A stretch of 64,000 bases of DNA from Tricholoma matsutake. Its lineage: Eukaryota > Basidiomycota > Agaricomycetes > Agaricales > Tricholomataceae. The stretch is taken from NCBI GenBank assembly GCA_026075535.2, contig AP026538.1, forward strand, positions 1,240,001-1,304,000, in the 5' to 3' direction. The notes beneath the pieces were generated by a model that searched no databases, was not told the origin of the DNA, and worked only from the letters and a program-made list of their open reading frames with translations. The translations under genes and the position numbers were made by a program. Below, one piece after another: positions 32,761 through 44,249 of the stretch (its first letter is position 1; each line of letters begins with the position of its first letter).

Positions 32761-35396
32761 GCCTCTAGTACCGACGATTTTGATCTGTGGAGAAATGGCC
32801 TCGAACTCCCATCTTGGACATGCTACCGGTGTGGCATCCCCCAAATGGTAAATCATTTATTCTAACTGTTTGTACAATGCTAATGCATCGCAGGCATATT
32901 ACAAAGGAGATGATGTGAAGATCATATATATACACAAATACGATGATGGTAAGCAAACAAATTGTGAATATGAAGGTGTTTTCTTTCTATTATTATAGGT
33001 GGCATCCAAGAGCGAGCAATTGTGGCTTTCTATTGCACATGACATTTGGCCCAGTTTTTCTCTTGACTTTGGGCCTTGTAGTTTTGATCAGTGGATTTGG
33101 CTTATTAATGCCAGTGGCATGCCTAATAAATATATTCCGATTTATTTTGGCATGCCAAGAGTTAAACATCCTGTAATCTTTTTCTGGCTGCATTACATCA
33201 CAGGCTTCCATACAGAAGTATATACATCAATCTGAGCATTGTTCACTCATTCTTTCCTGTCATGCCTCCCTCATGAATGATGTCCATTTCCACTCAGCAA
33301 AGCAGTCAATGCAGTACCTCTTCTGCCTCAATCTGCAAGTATTGCCACAGCACTGACTGCTCTTGCCTTTATCGGTTAGTGCTCATTTTATCTGCATGGT
33401 TTGTTTGCTCAATTTGATGGGTTTTGGGTAGATGTGAAGCACACGCAAGTCACCATGGTCAATTCATGTCACTCAATGTTTCAGGAGTAGTCAAATGCAT
33501 CTCCAGAGTGAAGACCAGACTGGTGGGCACATGAGTCATCAAAAGGGGGTACCCATGTCCATTTTGTTCGAATCCAGTCTCTATCCAGATAAGGCTACAA
33601 GTAAGTGACCACAATGTATGCATGTATGCATTGTATTTAACATGTATATAGCACATATAGAGCATAGATGTGCCATGTGCCCTGCAGGACTCTCAAACAA
33701 GCGCATACATGGGTCTGTGGAATCAGGGTCGGTTATCCATGGATCTCAAGCTACAGTCATGTCGCAGTGCACAAAGACTGACCTGAATGTCTTGTCTTTG
33801 AAAAGTGTCAGCCGGGTGTCCCCTGGAGCCTTGACATTGCATGAGAATCTTGATGTTTGCTGTTTTGTTCTGTACTTATAAACAAACTAGCCCCACCATC
33901 TGATGTTAATACCAGGGCAGCAGACATTGGTGCCTGTGAGTCCATCCGTGTTTCAGAATATCATATAAAGCCAATGATGGGCTTTGTTGTCACAGAGAAT
34001 GCGGCCAGTTGAAGGGAATCCACATGATTGCTCGGGTCACCCATGCAGGGGTCAATGTGGATGCAGGTCTTGAATCCAATGGCGACTGATTTATCATTGT
34101 TAGCATCAGCATACTTCTACTCACTTGTACTTCTTTTAGAGAATGGTGCTTGCATGTGCCACGAGAAGGTACTTGCCTGGGTACATAAAAGCTGCAATGG
34201 TACAAACACTCTGACTGTGCCAACAATCATGGTTGAGCACCAGGCTTCACAATCTGCAGTACTCCCTGTGCCAAGCCCTGGTGTGTCACATGAGCATCTG
34301 TTGGTCATGCCCATGGCATCTAATGTCTCAGGTCAGATGACAACCCCACAAATAGCTGCTATTGTACCCCAAGGTCAGGAGTGTCCTAATGTTCACCTGG
34401 CATTGATTAGTAACCTTCGTCTTGCATAGAGGCTCCAGCATCAACCTCAGAGATTGTTGAGGGTGCTGCCACCATTCATTTAACCCAGGTGCGGAACATA
34501 TTGGGGTTGCTCGAACATAGTTGTGCGATCTGCTGGGCTTTGGGGTGTGAGTATTCACAACATACTCTTACATGATGTCGACATGGAACTGTGAAGAGAT
34601 GCAGAGTATCAAAGCTTCTGATTGAATATTCAGTATGGGAAGGGTCTTTGCTATGGATGCAGGTTTCAAAACAAAGTAAGTTTTCAGTAGAATGAACATG
34701 GCATGGAATTTGCTAAGCTTGGTGACCCCCAATGTATTTAGGGACTCTGTTATGCACAAAGTAATGTGTTTTCATAGTGGACCCTTTGGTTCAGCATGTC
34801 CATGGAGGGACGTTGTGCAGCTGATTTCTTTCCTTGCATTTAAAGTCCCAACTTCTTGGTCAATGTGATGGTATTCCAGGGTTTCTCAACTTGTCACTTG
34901 ATGACTGGATGATGTCTTTGTCCCAGAAAGGTAGTCTCACTGCTAGCTACATGATGGACACTATTATCTCTATTTGAGCATGATACGATATAGCCTGCTT
35001 GCTCTTTCTTACTCTCTGTCCTTTATTTGCTTTCCTGCAGTGCCAATGAAATAATGTGTACCATTTACTCTAAATATGGATTATCTATTTGCTCCTTTCT
35101 TTCATCTTTCATTATCTTTTGTAGCACTTTCCTGGATGTGGAAATAGAGTGAACTGATGGGTGGAACCTGTCATTTTTTATCAATGATATATGACCAATG
35201 TATTACATCAGTCATGCAACATTGTCATCCCTAGTACATCTGTTGTGTGTATTGTTCACATGTCTTTGAAACATATACATCACTTTACATACATATGGCT
35301 CCACCATGACTTGGTGTGCAGTCAAAAGTGCAAGAATTCATCCTGTTACACATGCAGCACAGTTATGGCATCAGGGTTATACAATGTAGTGGTTGT

Positions 35397-35432
35397 CTGC
35401 CTCATCACATAATTCTGCCTCATCACATAATT
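35397..35432. repeat. Perfect 18-bp tandem duplication
   Basis: ctgcctcatcacataatt occurs twice head to tail. It is a short replication-slippage type duplication in non-coding DNA. Confidence 0.9.
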
Positions 35433-37180
35433 CTGGCAAGATCCACAATAACATGTTGTGATTGTTGATGCAGAAATAATCATATTCACTAAATCAGACC
35501 AAGTTGGTCATGCAATCACATGACTGACACTGGTTGTACTGATGCCAGCACATGACTGTGCCATGACATATTTCTGGGGTCAGAACAACTGTATACAACA
35601 GAGGTGCAGGCATAACCGATGGACCATCAAACAGTTTCTTTGCATGTACAATGTACATATCTTTCTGGGTTATATTATGAGTAACAGATCTATAAGGGGC
35701 AAACAGGATGTTGGCACCCTGGCAAGAGGATATTTGTGAACTGATTATATTAGTAACTTATTGAACTAAACCTGTCCATTTTCTACCATTGTTTTATTGT
35801 GTACCACATTCATTGTCTTTTGCAAAATGTTCCAATAAGATTGATATGAAAGCAGATCCTCCCTGTGATATTTGGAATACAAACAACATACATATCCTAT
35901 GCCAACCAATTGGATTCCATTCTGGAGAATATATTTGTGCATCAAATTGAACATAATTGTGTCTACATATGTTACATAACAAGAACCTTGCACGTACTTA
36001 CTATAAGATGATGGATATGTCCCACAATAACATGTAATTATGAAATAAACAGGGTTATCATACCATGTTACTTGTATAATCACCTCACAAATTCTTCTTA
36101 GCCAGAGGTGTGGGTTATGTTTGGTTATAATTGTGGAAACCAGAATGACCAAACAGGACACGTGACTGATGACACTTGTAGTCATTGGAAAATACTTGGC
36201 TTCATTCTTGTCACAGAATACAAGAATGTGAAGAAACAAAGCTGTAGGTTTGTGTGATATGGAATGAATGAAACATTTTAACCTCAGGTACTATGTGGAT
36301 CTGTCAACCCTGCAAGCCATGGGTACGACTAACAAACAAATGGATCTTCCATATCGAGACCAGCTTCATCATGCATTGGAAGAACAAAACCCATTCTGAC
36401 ATGACGAATGATATATTGATTGACCTTGAATGAACACAGTGTTGTGTTTGCTGACTGTTGTGATGCCACATGCCATAATAAACATGGTATTGTTCCAGAA
36501 AACACCTGTTGTGGATTTGAAGATGTGAACACCACGTGTTGGTGCATGATAGCTTTCAATACGACATCGTCCCATTCCTCCCATTCTTGTAGTCCTGGAA
36601 CTGCCTGATCAATCTTTGTACTGTCTGTACACACAAATACCAACCGGATGCACAATTGTTGTCTTCACTATCATTGTGCACTTGATCTCAAGGATGGGGT
36701 CAAATAATACATTTTGGATGTGTTCAGTACAGAGTCCATATTCACAGATCAATGTGGACAGGGGTTTTCCATGAAGAAAATAGAAGAAATGAGGATCAAT
36801 CATCTGTTGGGATCTGACAATATGGATAGATTCTATGGGCCGAGTGTGTACCAAGGCATGGACCATGGAAATCGGTGCATGAAGCTGTGTGAGCTTTGGT
36901 GACAGGTCAAGACTTTGCACTCCCCCCTGTATTCCTATCGGAGTTCTAGGAGTCTGAGTTTTCTGATCGGAATCTGATAGGAGTCCTACTAGTCCAATAC
37001 TAGTCCTAGGAGTCCAATAGGAATCCAATCAGAATGTATCTTGATGACTATGTATTTTTATTTCCAAGAAATTCCTAGTAAATTCCGAGTAAAGCCCTAT
37101 GCAATTCCAACAGGTAGTTGGAATACCACACCATTTTGGAAGACTTAATTTGGTGGAAGTGCTTACAAAATGAATGGGCA

Positions 37181-37281
37181 GAGCAGGGATTGAACCCCAG
37201 TCCTTGGGATATAACACCAAGGGCAAAACCTAGGGCAGTTGAAACTCAACTGCCTTTGAGGCAGTGGGTACGGCAGTTGGA
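37181..37281 (-). repeat. tRNA-like/SINE-like segment (tentative)
   Basis: On the minus strand gggttcaatccc resembles a Pol III B box (GGTTCRANYCC). It is preceded by a ccttgg/ccaagg stem like an anticodon arm and by a 9-bp hairpin (ggcagttga/tcaactgcc). There is no complete cloverleaf and no clear A box, so this is not called a tRNA. A tRNA-derived SINE relic is possible. Confidence 0.25.
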
Positions 37282-38016
37282 TTTTTAATGATTGTGACTA
37301 TCTTGTCACATCAACTAATCTTCCCACCTGATCTTTGCTAGGGAAGTGATCAATAGATTACAGCTGAGATTTTTGAGATCTGCAGATTGTGCTCAGCATA
37401 CCCTTGGCCATCATTATCAATGTTGTTCAGCTAATTGCTCTGTCCCAATCCCATGCGCCTGTCACCATCAATCCCCCCAATCACTGTCCGCCCATGCTCA
37501 GCTAACATCATGCTCATTGTTTCTGACAGCGAGCAAGCTATTCCCCTCATTCTACTCCATTTCCCTTTGTGCTTTTTGTATATATCAATTATCTATGTAT
37601 ATGGGGTGATAATTGAACTTTTATTTCACATTTTATAGCCATAGTAAGCTACAGGGGACACCCTTCCTTTGGCAGGGGATGAGAGGGGCTGTTGTACTCT
37701 TATACAGATGGTCCTGCTTCAAGTGCATTCAAAGAATAAGCTATATACATGATGGGTAATGGTTATACATGCAGTAGAAAAAGGATAGCATAGGGAAAAA
37801 AGCGAAATTGTAAGTGGGAGGGGGGGAGGGATGCCTTCTGTTTACCATTACATGCTCCATGACCACAAGTGGACTCACAAATGAGTAGTGGAGTGTCCTG
37901 AGGAGTGGGGAATACAGTATAGAAGCAATGGGAGCATGGATTAAATATCAATGAAGCTGTGAATGGTAGTAAGGGAGATGGTGCTTACCTGTTCTCCTGT
38001 GCATTCCTCCTGCTAT

Positions 38017-38580
38017 CTGCACATGTCAAAAGTATAATTCAAGCATTGTATATAGTTTACGATGCTTCCCTGTGGTTTAAAGATAGCCAATAGAGTCAAA
38101 AAAGTGAAAATAGGGCCAGGAGGGGGAATACTCATTGTGTAATAACTGTGGAGCCAAAGTGTTTGCTTCTTTTGATTCCTAGGCCTAATAGTAAAGTAGA
38201 ACATGGATCGGTAATGCAGATAGCAGGGAGGGAAGACCATGGCCCACCAGAGCATAGGTTCCCCATCAACAGAAGTGAACTTTGCTCACCATAAATTACA
38301 CACCTTTCCTATCATCCAAAACTTATTCCAGGGTGACATTACCTTTGATGTATAGCCATCAGATAATCAATACTTTGTCCTACAAAGTAAAATCTTCACC
38401 AACTCACCTAACCTCCTTGTTACTCCATGCCACCTCATGGGACTCACTAATAACCTTATATACATGCATACTAATGTAGTAGAAGTATGTTCAACACCTT
38501 TGAACAGTTTCACTATTCTATAAAAGAGTAGTAGAGAGTGAATATATTGAGATATGGCACACTCACTCACCAAAGGGCAA
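38017..38580 (+). repeat. Large inverted duplication, left arm
   Basis: This arm is the reverse complement of 39222-39735, with many substitutions and small indels. Shared landmarks include gtagtagagagtgaatata, ttactttgtaggacaaagtatt (in complement) and gcccaccagagcat. The arms are separated by about 640 bp of unrelated sequence. It contains no recognisable gene. Confidence 0.85.
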
Positions 38581-39221
38581 CTAGACTTCTAGATCTCTAC
38601 TTAGAGCAGAGATAACTGCATAGTATTATATTAATACAGGTTCCTTTAAGTTTGAGACCAGGCAGATGGGAGATGAGGTCACAGGATGCATGAGAGAGAC
38701 ACTTGAACCAAGTAGTCCCAAAAAGGCAATAATATGAACATAGCTCAACAGTGACTCAACACACTGCTAATTGGAAAGCAGGAGCAAATAGAGACAGGTT
38801 CATTCCATAGACTGCAAGAGAACCAATGAGGATCTGTGGAGGAATGAGGAAAAGTGTGTGTTCCGGCAGTATAGTGATTAGCCGGTATGATTGGACGCAT
38901 CTCAATAGGCTCACCCGATCAACGAATGCAAAATACATGGTTTTGCACATTACTCGCGCATTCTTCCACAGATTCCCTGGTGGTCAGCTTTCCTCCTATG
39001 CAAAACACTACCCTCTATCTACTCCTGTTCTCCATTTAACAGTGTGTTGCTTCACTGCCAAGATATTTCAAGATTATGACCATTTTTGGAACACCTGGTT
39101 CAACTGACTCCCTGGTGCATAGCTCAGCCTCTCCTGCTATCTGGATACTTTATGGCTGTAGGGACCATATATTACTACATTATTATACTTTTATATCTGC
39201 ATTATATTGAGATATAGAAGT

Positions 39222-39735
39222 CCTATAGTTCTTAGGTGAGTGACTATGACATATCTCAATATATTCACTCTCTACTACTCTTTTATAGAATAGTGAACCA
39301 TTCAAAGGTGTTGAATATACTTCTACTACATTAGTATGCATGTATATAAGGTTACTAGTGAGTCCCATGAGGTGGCATGGAGTAACAAGGAGGTTAGGTG
39401 AGTTGGTGAAGATTTTACTTTGTAGGACAAAGTATTGACTATGTGAAAAGTGTGTGATTTATGGTGAGCAAAGTTCACTTCTGTTGATAGTGAACCCATG
39501 CTCTGGTGGGCCATGGTTTTCCCTCCCTGCTATCTGCATTACTGATCCATGTTCTACTTTACTATTAGGCCTAGAAATCAAAGAAAGTGAATGATTTGGC
39601 CCCACAGATCTTACAGGGTAAGTATATCTCCTCCTGAGTACATATTCACTTTTCTGTCTATAATAGCATCTACAAAGCCTCCGGGGGTTCTACCAGATTG
39701 TTTATTTAGACCATTATATCCTCTTTCCATGTGCA
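39222..39735 (-). repeat. Large inverted duplication, right arm
   Basis: This is the partner of 38017-38580. It ends just before hAT-2. Two copies of an unidentified dispersed repeat inserted in opposite directions, or one foldback event, would both give this arrangement. Confidence 0.85.
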
Positions 39736-39753
39736 TTTCATCAGGGGAAGGCC

Positions 39754-40314
39754 TAGAGATTGGCAGGGGTAACCCTTGGGTATTTTCATTGTTACCCTTA
39801 CCCTTACCCTTCAAAACCCTTATCCTTGGTCAGGGGTAGGGGTTTTCAGGGGTAAGGGTAAGGGTACCCCAGGGTATAGAGAGTATTCAATACCCTTGGG
39901 GGTATGATGCAAGCGTTCATTATAAATAGTTTCCTGATGATGCTCAAACATGGTCCTATCCATTTTTAGTAATTATCTGAGCTTTTAGCATGTTGAAAAG
40001 CACAAGGTAGTAGTCTAGTACTGTCTTTAGGAGAATACCTTTGCCTGAATAACTCAATAGGCTGGGACTATAGAGGAGATAACCCAACTTGCACAGCAAA
40101 GAGTGGTCAGAGAGGTCATCAAGTTTCATAAGGGTTACTATACTGATATCATGGGTGGTTGACATCTTCTAAAGTGTGACTCTGTATACCCTTGTACCCT
40201 CCTCAGGGGTAAGGGTATGTAGAGGGTAGGAAAGTTCATACCCTTACCCTTACCCTCACCTACCCTTTGCCCATACCCCCAGGGGTATGTAAACCCTTGC
40301 CATTGAATGCACTA
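39754..40314. mobile_element. hAT-2: 561-bp hAT-type MITE
   Basis: The ends are TAGAG...CACTA, matching the 5-bp YARNG rule of hAT termini. Perfect 8-bp duplications ggaaggcc lie at 39746-39753 and 40315-40322. Subterminal regions carry accctt/aagggt repeats in opposite orientation, and gggtaacccttgggtat is shared with hAT-1, so the two are related. There is no ORF of a transposase. Confidence 0.9.
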
Positions 40315-40916
40315 GGAAGGCCTAGGTATGCAGGTAAGTGACCCCCTCAGGTGCATTGACAGAGAGCACCTTGTCCCCAGCTCTCCCAACATCAACCCCC
40401 ACCCCCACATACACCGCTTTACCATCTACATACATTTTTCTAGCTGTAGAGGCTGTACAAGCCCATTGCAAAAAAAAACTGAACTGATCGTTTTTTTTTT
40501 CAACTATGGAGGCTGGACTAACTCTACTATGTAATCAGGCAAATATCTATATAAGGAAATGTAAGTCTTTTTTATCCTTATCTTTCTCTGATACTAAGTT
40601 TGTCACACAGATCATTTGTCACTATAATGACAACACTTCAAAAGCAACTGCCTTTCCTCCAGGTGTCAAGTTCATTATGCATCCCACAGTGATGTACTGG
40701 AGGCACCGGGAGACTTGTGGAGCAAGATAGCCATAAGGTGCATACATAGGCACCATAGCCCTGTCCCATCTCCACTGACTGCACTGCTATCCCTTGGAAC
40801 AGGAAACACCACCTCCTGAGCTTGACTTTGCGTCACTCATCGCTTGTTGCTGTGGCCATAAACACATCAACAACCTCAATGCCCAAGGAATGGCTACCAA
40901 TGACTGCAGTCCCCCC

Positions 40917-42301
40917 TAGTGGTGTTCCAGCCTGGCTTGGCCTGAAAGCCCTGGCTTTGGCTTGGCCTGAGGCGGCTTTGGCTTTCTAAAACCCCAGGCC
41001 AGGCCAAAGCCATCAACCAGGGCCTGGCTCTGGCTTGGCCCAGCCCAGGCTGCAGCTTTTGTATGTAAAATGAATTTCACCTTCGACTCCATTGATTATA
41101 CAGGAAGCTAATTAGGATAATACTTAGTCTTCTCATCCAATAAGTAGCCTCAGATCTTACTGCCCAGAGACCACATACAAAGAAAATTAAACATGAGCAA
41201 GGCAGATTTAATGCATGTCTACATATTAAAAATCTATGGCCGACAAACTAACAGACAAAACACATCTTGTGTGCACAGCCATTGGTTCTGGTCTTGGGAC
41301 AATGTTTCATCCTCATCTCATCGCTCCTGTCAGGTCATCCTCATGCCAGTGGTGTGCTCGTCAGGCCATTCTAGTCATAGTTGTCATCCCATGCCCATGC
41401 ATACCCATGTTTGGTAGCCAAGACAAGGTGAACTCGACATGAATGTATCAAGTCCAAAGTGGCCAGAACGATGGGGCAAGGAACCTGTTTCCAACTGACA
41501 GTAATGGACAAGGGGCACCACCAACTATGGTTCAAGGTACTCACCTGTTACCAAAAGGCATCACAATGTCCCTAAGGGCCACAACAGCCGTTCTATCAAT
41601 CCACCTGCGATTCCATGAGGAATTGCTTTGCCACCATCCAACCGTCATCTTGATGGCATTGCTGCGCCAGCGCAACAAAATATCTTGTTCTGTAAATAGA
41701 CTCATCAGTCCCTCATTAGTAGCACACTGCAAAGACCTTCTGGTACTGTCCCACTGTGGTCTTCACTCCATAGGGTGGATGTTTGAGCCTCTTACAACAA
41801 CCTTGTGTCCTGTTTAGATGGTGAGGGGGCAACAGGTGCTGGTGGGCCGGAGTGGTGAGAAACAAGGAAAAACATTGTATTTGGAAAACGACAAAAAACT
41901 TACTATTCATGAGTGACGCATCAAACACGTGTCAAATGTGAGTGATGTAACAAGCCATCATGCATGGTCCAGCATGGGGTTTGCTGTAGAAGAGGCAGCA
42001 GCATCAGTCTAAGTAGCAGTACTGCAGTGGGGTGGATGTTTGAATGATCGATAAGTCACATATTATTTAATAATGATTGCCATATTGAAATTATTTTCCC
42101 ACCACCAAAAAATTTGATCTATGTATGATTCTAGTCAGCCACACCAAAAAGCCGTGGCTTAGCAGCTTGGCTTTGGCTTTTCAGAACCATGAGCTGGGCC
42201 AAAGCTGTCATAAAGCCATCTTCATGGCTCGGCTAGGCCTGGCCTATTTGGGCCCGGCTTGGCCCGGCTCACAGCCTCAGGCTGGGCCAAGCACACCACT
42301 A
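40917..42301. mobile_element. hAT-3: 1385-bp hAT-type non-autonomous element
   Basis: The ends TAGTGGTGT...ACACCACTA are perfect over 9 bp. Perfect 8-bp duplications gtcccccc lie at 40909-40916 and 42302-42309. About 150-170 bp at each end is made of ggcttggcc/ggccaagcc motifs in opposite orientation. The interior (frames at 41193-41817) shows no hAT transposase motif. Confidence 0.9.
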
Positions 42302-42380
42302 GTCCCCCCTCACTTCCCCCACCCCATTATCTGCACAGCTCCTGTAAGCCAGGCAGTGAGCAATAGCTTCCAATAGATGA

Positions 42381-42580
42381 GTCCTAGAGTTGTGTGATGT
42401 AGTTTCTAAGTATGATTGATGTCGCTGGTGATGTTTCAACATGATCAATATGATATCGCGATCAATAGACTTGGTCGAGAGTGGTTGCACTGCTTCTGGG
42501 ACATTGTAGGAGTTAGCCGGTGTGATTATAATGTGGTTGTAATGGTGAATCGACCCTTGAGCCAAGGAGACAACCTATCA
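42381..42580 (-). repeat. Gyp1 LTR fragment, reverse orientation
   Basis: On the minus strand from 42580 it starts TGATAGGTTGTCTCC and follows the first 200 bp of the Gyp1 LTR (10087-10286), ending near taggact. It is more diverged from Gyp1-A and -B than they are from each other at some positions, so it may be an older copy. It directly abuts the copia fragment. Confidence 0.88.
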
Positions 42581-42906
42581 GTGCATAGACCATAACACGC
42601 TCAGAACTGACGAGCAGGAAAACTTATCAAAAATCCCATATAGATCACTCATAGGATGCCTACTATATCTGGCAATATCGACACAACCAGATATATCCTA
42701 TGCTGTTCAACAACTCACACAATATGTCAACTCCTACACTGAGATCCATTGGAATGTGGCAATTTGTCTCATTTGCTACCTGAAAGGTACACATGATCTC
42801 AAGCTGACCCTTGGTGGTAGAAATCAGAATATAGCACTGCTAGGCTTTACTGACTCAGACTGGGCAAATTGCTTGGACACTTGATGCAGTATTAGGGGAT
42901 ACACGT
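42581..42906 (+). pseudogene. Ty1/copia pol, RNase H region, 5' part
   Basis: The plus-strand frame reads IPYRSLIGCLLYLAISTQPDISYAV, HWNVAICLICYLKGT, LGFTDSDWANC and SIRGYT, the end of copia RT and the start of its RNase H. One TGA replaces the Arg of DTRRS. Everything upstream (gag, protease, integrase, most of RT) is missing; the fragment begins beside a reversed Gyp1 LTR fragment. It resumes at 52313 after Gyp1-B. Confidence 0.9.
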
Positions 42907-43917
42907 TGATAGGTTGTCTTCTCGGCTCAAGGACCGATTCAACACTTTAGCATCATTCTAATCACATCGGCTAACTCCTACGATGTCCCAGACGCAGCGC
43001 GACACACTCTATCGATCACGATATCATATCGACTGCATCGAAACATTAGCAGCGACATCAATAGTATCAAAAGACCACATCACACAACCTTAGGACTACA
43101 CCTTTGTTATCTAAATGGTGGAAGACCATGCACTAGGACGTATTCCAACTCGTGTTCAAACCTGCTGATCATAGGTCAGCTTCATTGCAAGTCCCTATTG
43201 CGCACAGAACCCGCTGGACACATTATTGCGAGACTTAGCGCAGTTTATACACAAAGGACAGTCTCTTTTAGTTCTTTCCCTTTATTACTCTTTCATCATA
43301 TGATATATATATCTTTCTTGTTTGGATTCCAGTCTCCTTTATGGCCTTGTGCCTTAACTCATATCTTTTGCCTCATGTTCTACACATGTTTCTCATTCCA
43401 TTTTAGGAAGTTTCTTTAAAACATATAAAACTCTGTAGTATCTACTTGAAAAGAACAAGAATTCGTCTTCACATATCGTCTCGTATACAGTTCTAAGCAT
43501 CCGATCAGCTTTCTAAAAACAATCTAAGTCTCTGCGGGTTTTCTCGATCGACGAGAAACCTCTGCAATTGTTGCATCCTCGATCCTCCCTTGATCCTCTC
43601 ATCGTAGTTCTAGCAACCCTTCCAACACTTCATAGCAGTTTGCTGCACCCTTCATATACCATCGACCTATCAAAAGGTCCCCATAATTCACATATCAATG
43701 GTCAATCGCCCTTGATATCGATTGATACTCGATCGGACCACAACAAATGCCTTCATCTCTCATAAAACTACCTTCACAACTAGTGTTAACTAGTAATCTT
43801 CTCAGAGATTTGACCACGAACTTTTGGAACGTCCCGCAACCCTCCTCTGACTCATCGTAAACATCATCGATTGCCTCATCGGCAGTTCTGGTGGTTTTCC
43901 CGGGTTGAGCATCATCA
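42907..43917 (+). repeat. Gyp1-B 5' LTR (with internal deletions)
   Basis: This runs TGATAGG to ATCATCA, 1011 bp. It lacks about 140 bp after ttaggactac and about 50 bp near 43700 that are present in the 3' LTR of the same element. Confidence 0.93.
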
Positions 43918-43921
43918 TTTT

Positions 43922-43939
43922 TGGAGCCCACTGCGAGGG
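43922..43939 (+). promoter_or_regulatory. Gyp1-B primer-binding site
   Basis: TGGAGCCCACTGCGAGGG begins four bases after the LTR, at the same offset as in Gyp1-A. Reverse-complemented it ends in CCA. Confidence 0.7.
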
Positions 43940-44249
43940 TGTCTGAATCATTTCATCGTCGGACCAACCTCGACTTCCTCGGCTTAGGCCAACACAAGCA
44001 AGAACCCTTCGCATCGATACTCGCCACGCCTTTGAATCTCTCGAACAATCGGGAGATATTCTAATTCCAGTTTCCGAAGCAGAATCTACTCATCATAGAC
44101 TATTTCCTTCACCTATATCATCGCCTTCCACATCATCATCTACTTCTTCATCATCATCATCGACCTCTTCATTTATCCTTCCAACAACTTTGACACCTCT
44201 ACCATCTATTACACAAGTCTTAACCCCTACCCCTAGAGTCATCGCATTC

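Larger units (their letters stand above)
32761..38016. other. Long stretch with no recognisable gene
   Basis: I find no recognisable protein domain. The best open frames are 157 codons (35766-36239, minus), 133 codons (34028-34429, plus) and 108 codons (36329-36655, minus). None shows a known motif or convincing introns. The composition and the many short frames fit decayed transposon or pseudogene DNA. A run of repeated taggagtcc motifs occurs at 36940-37030. Confidence 0.4.

Noticed and set aside
37186..37254. A tRNA gene on the minus strand
   Set aside because: A T-arm-like motif and one stem are present, but there is no complete cloverleaf or A box.
39780..40290. accctt/taccc runs that look like telomere repeats
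   Set aside because: They are irregular, occur in both orientations, and lie inside hAT-2, whose 8-bp duplications bound them exactly.
41193..41817. Transposase gene in hAT-3
   Set aside because: The open frames overlap on both strands and none shows hAT transposase motifs.
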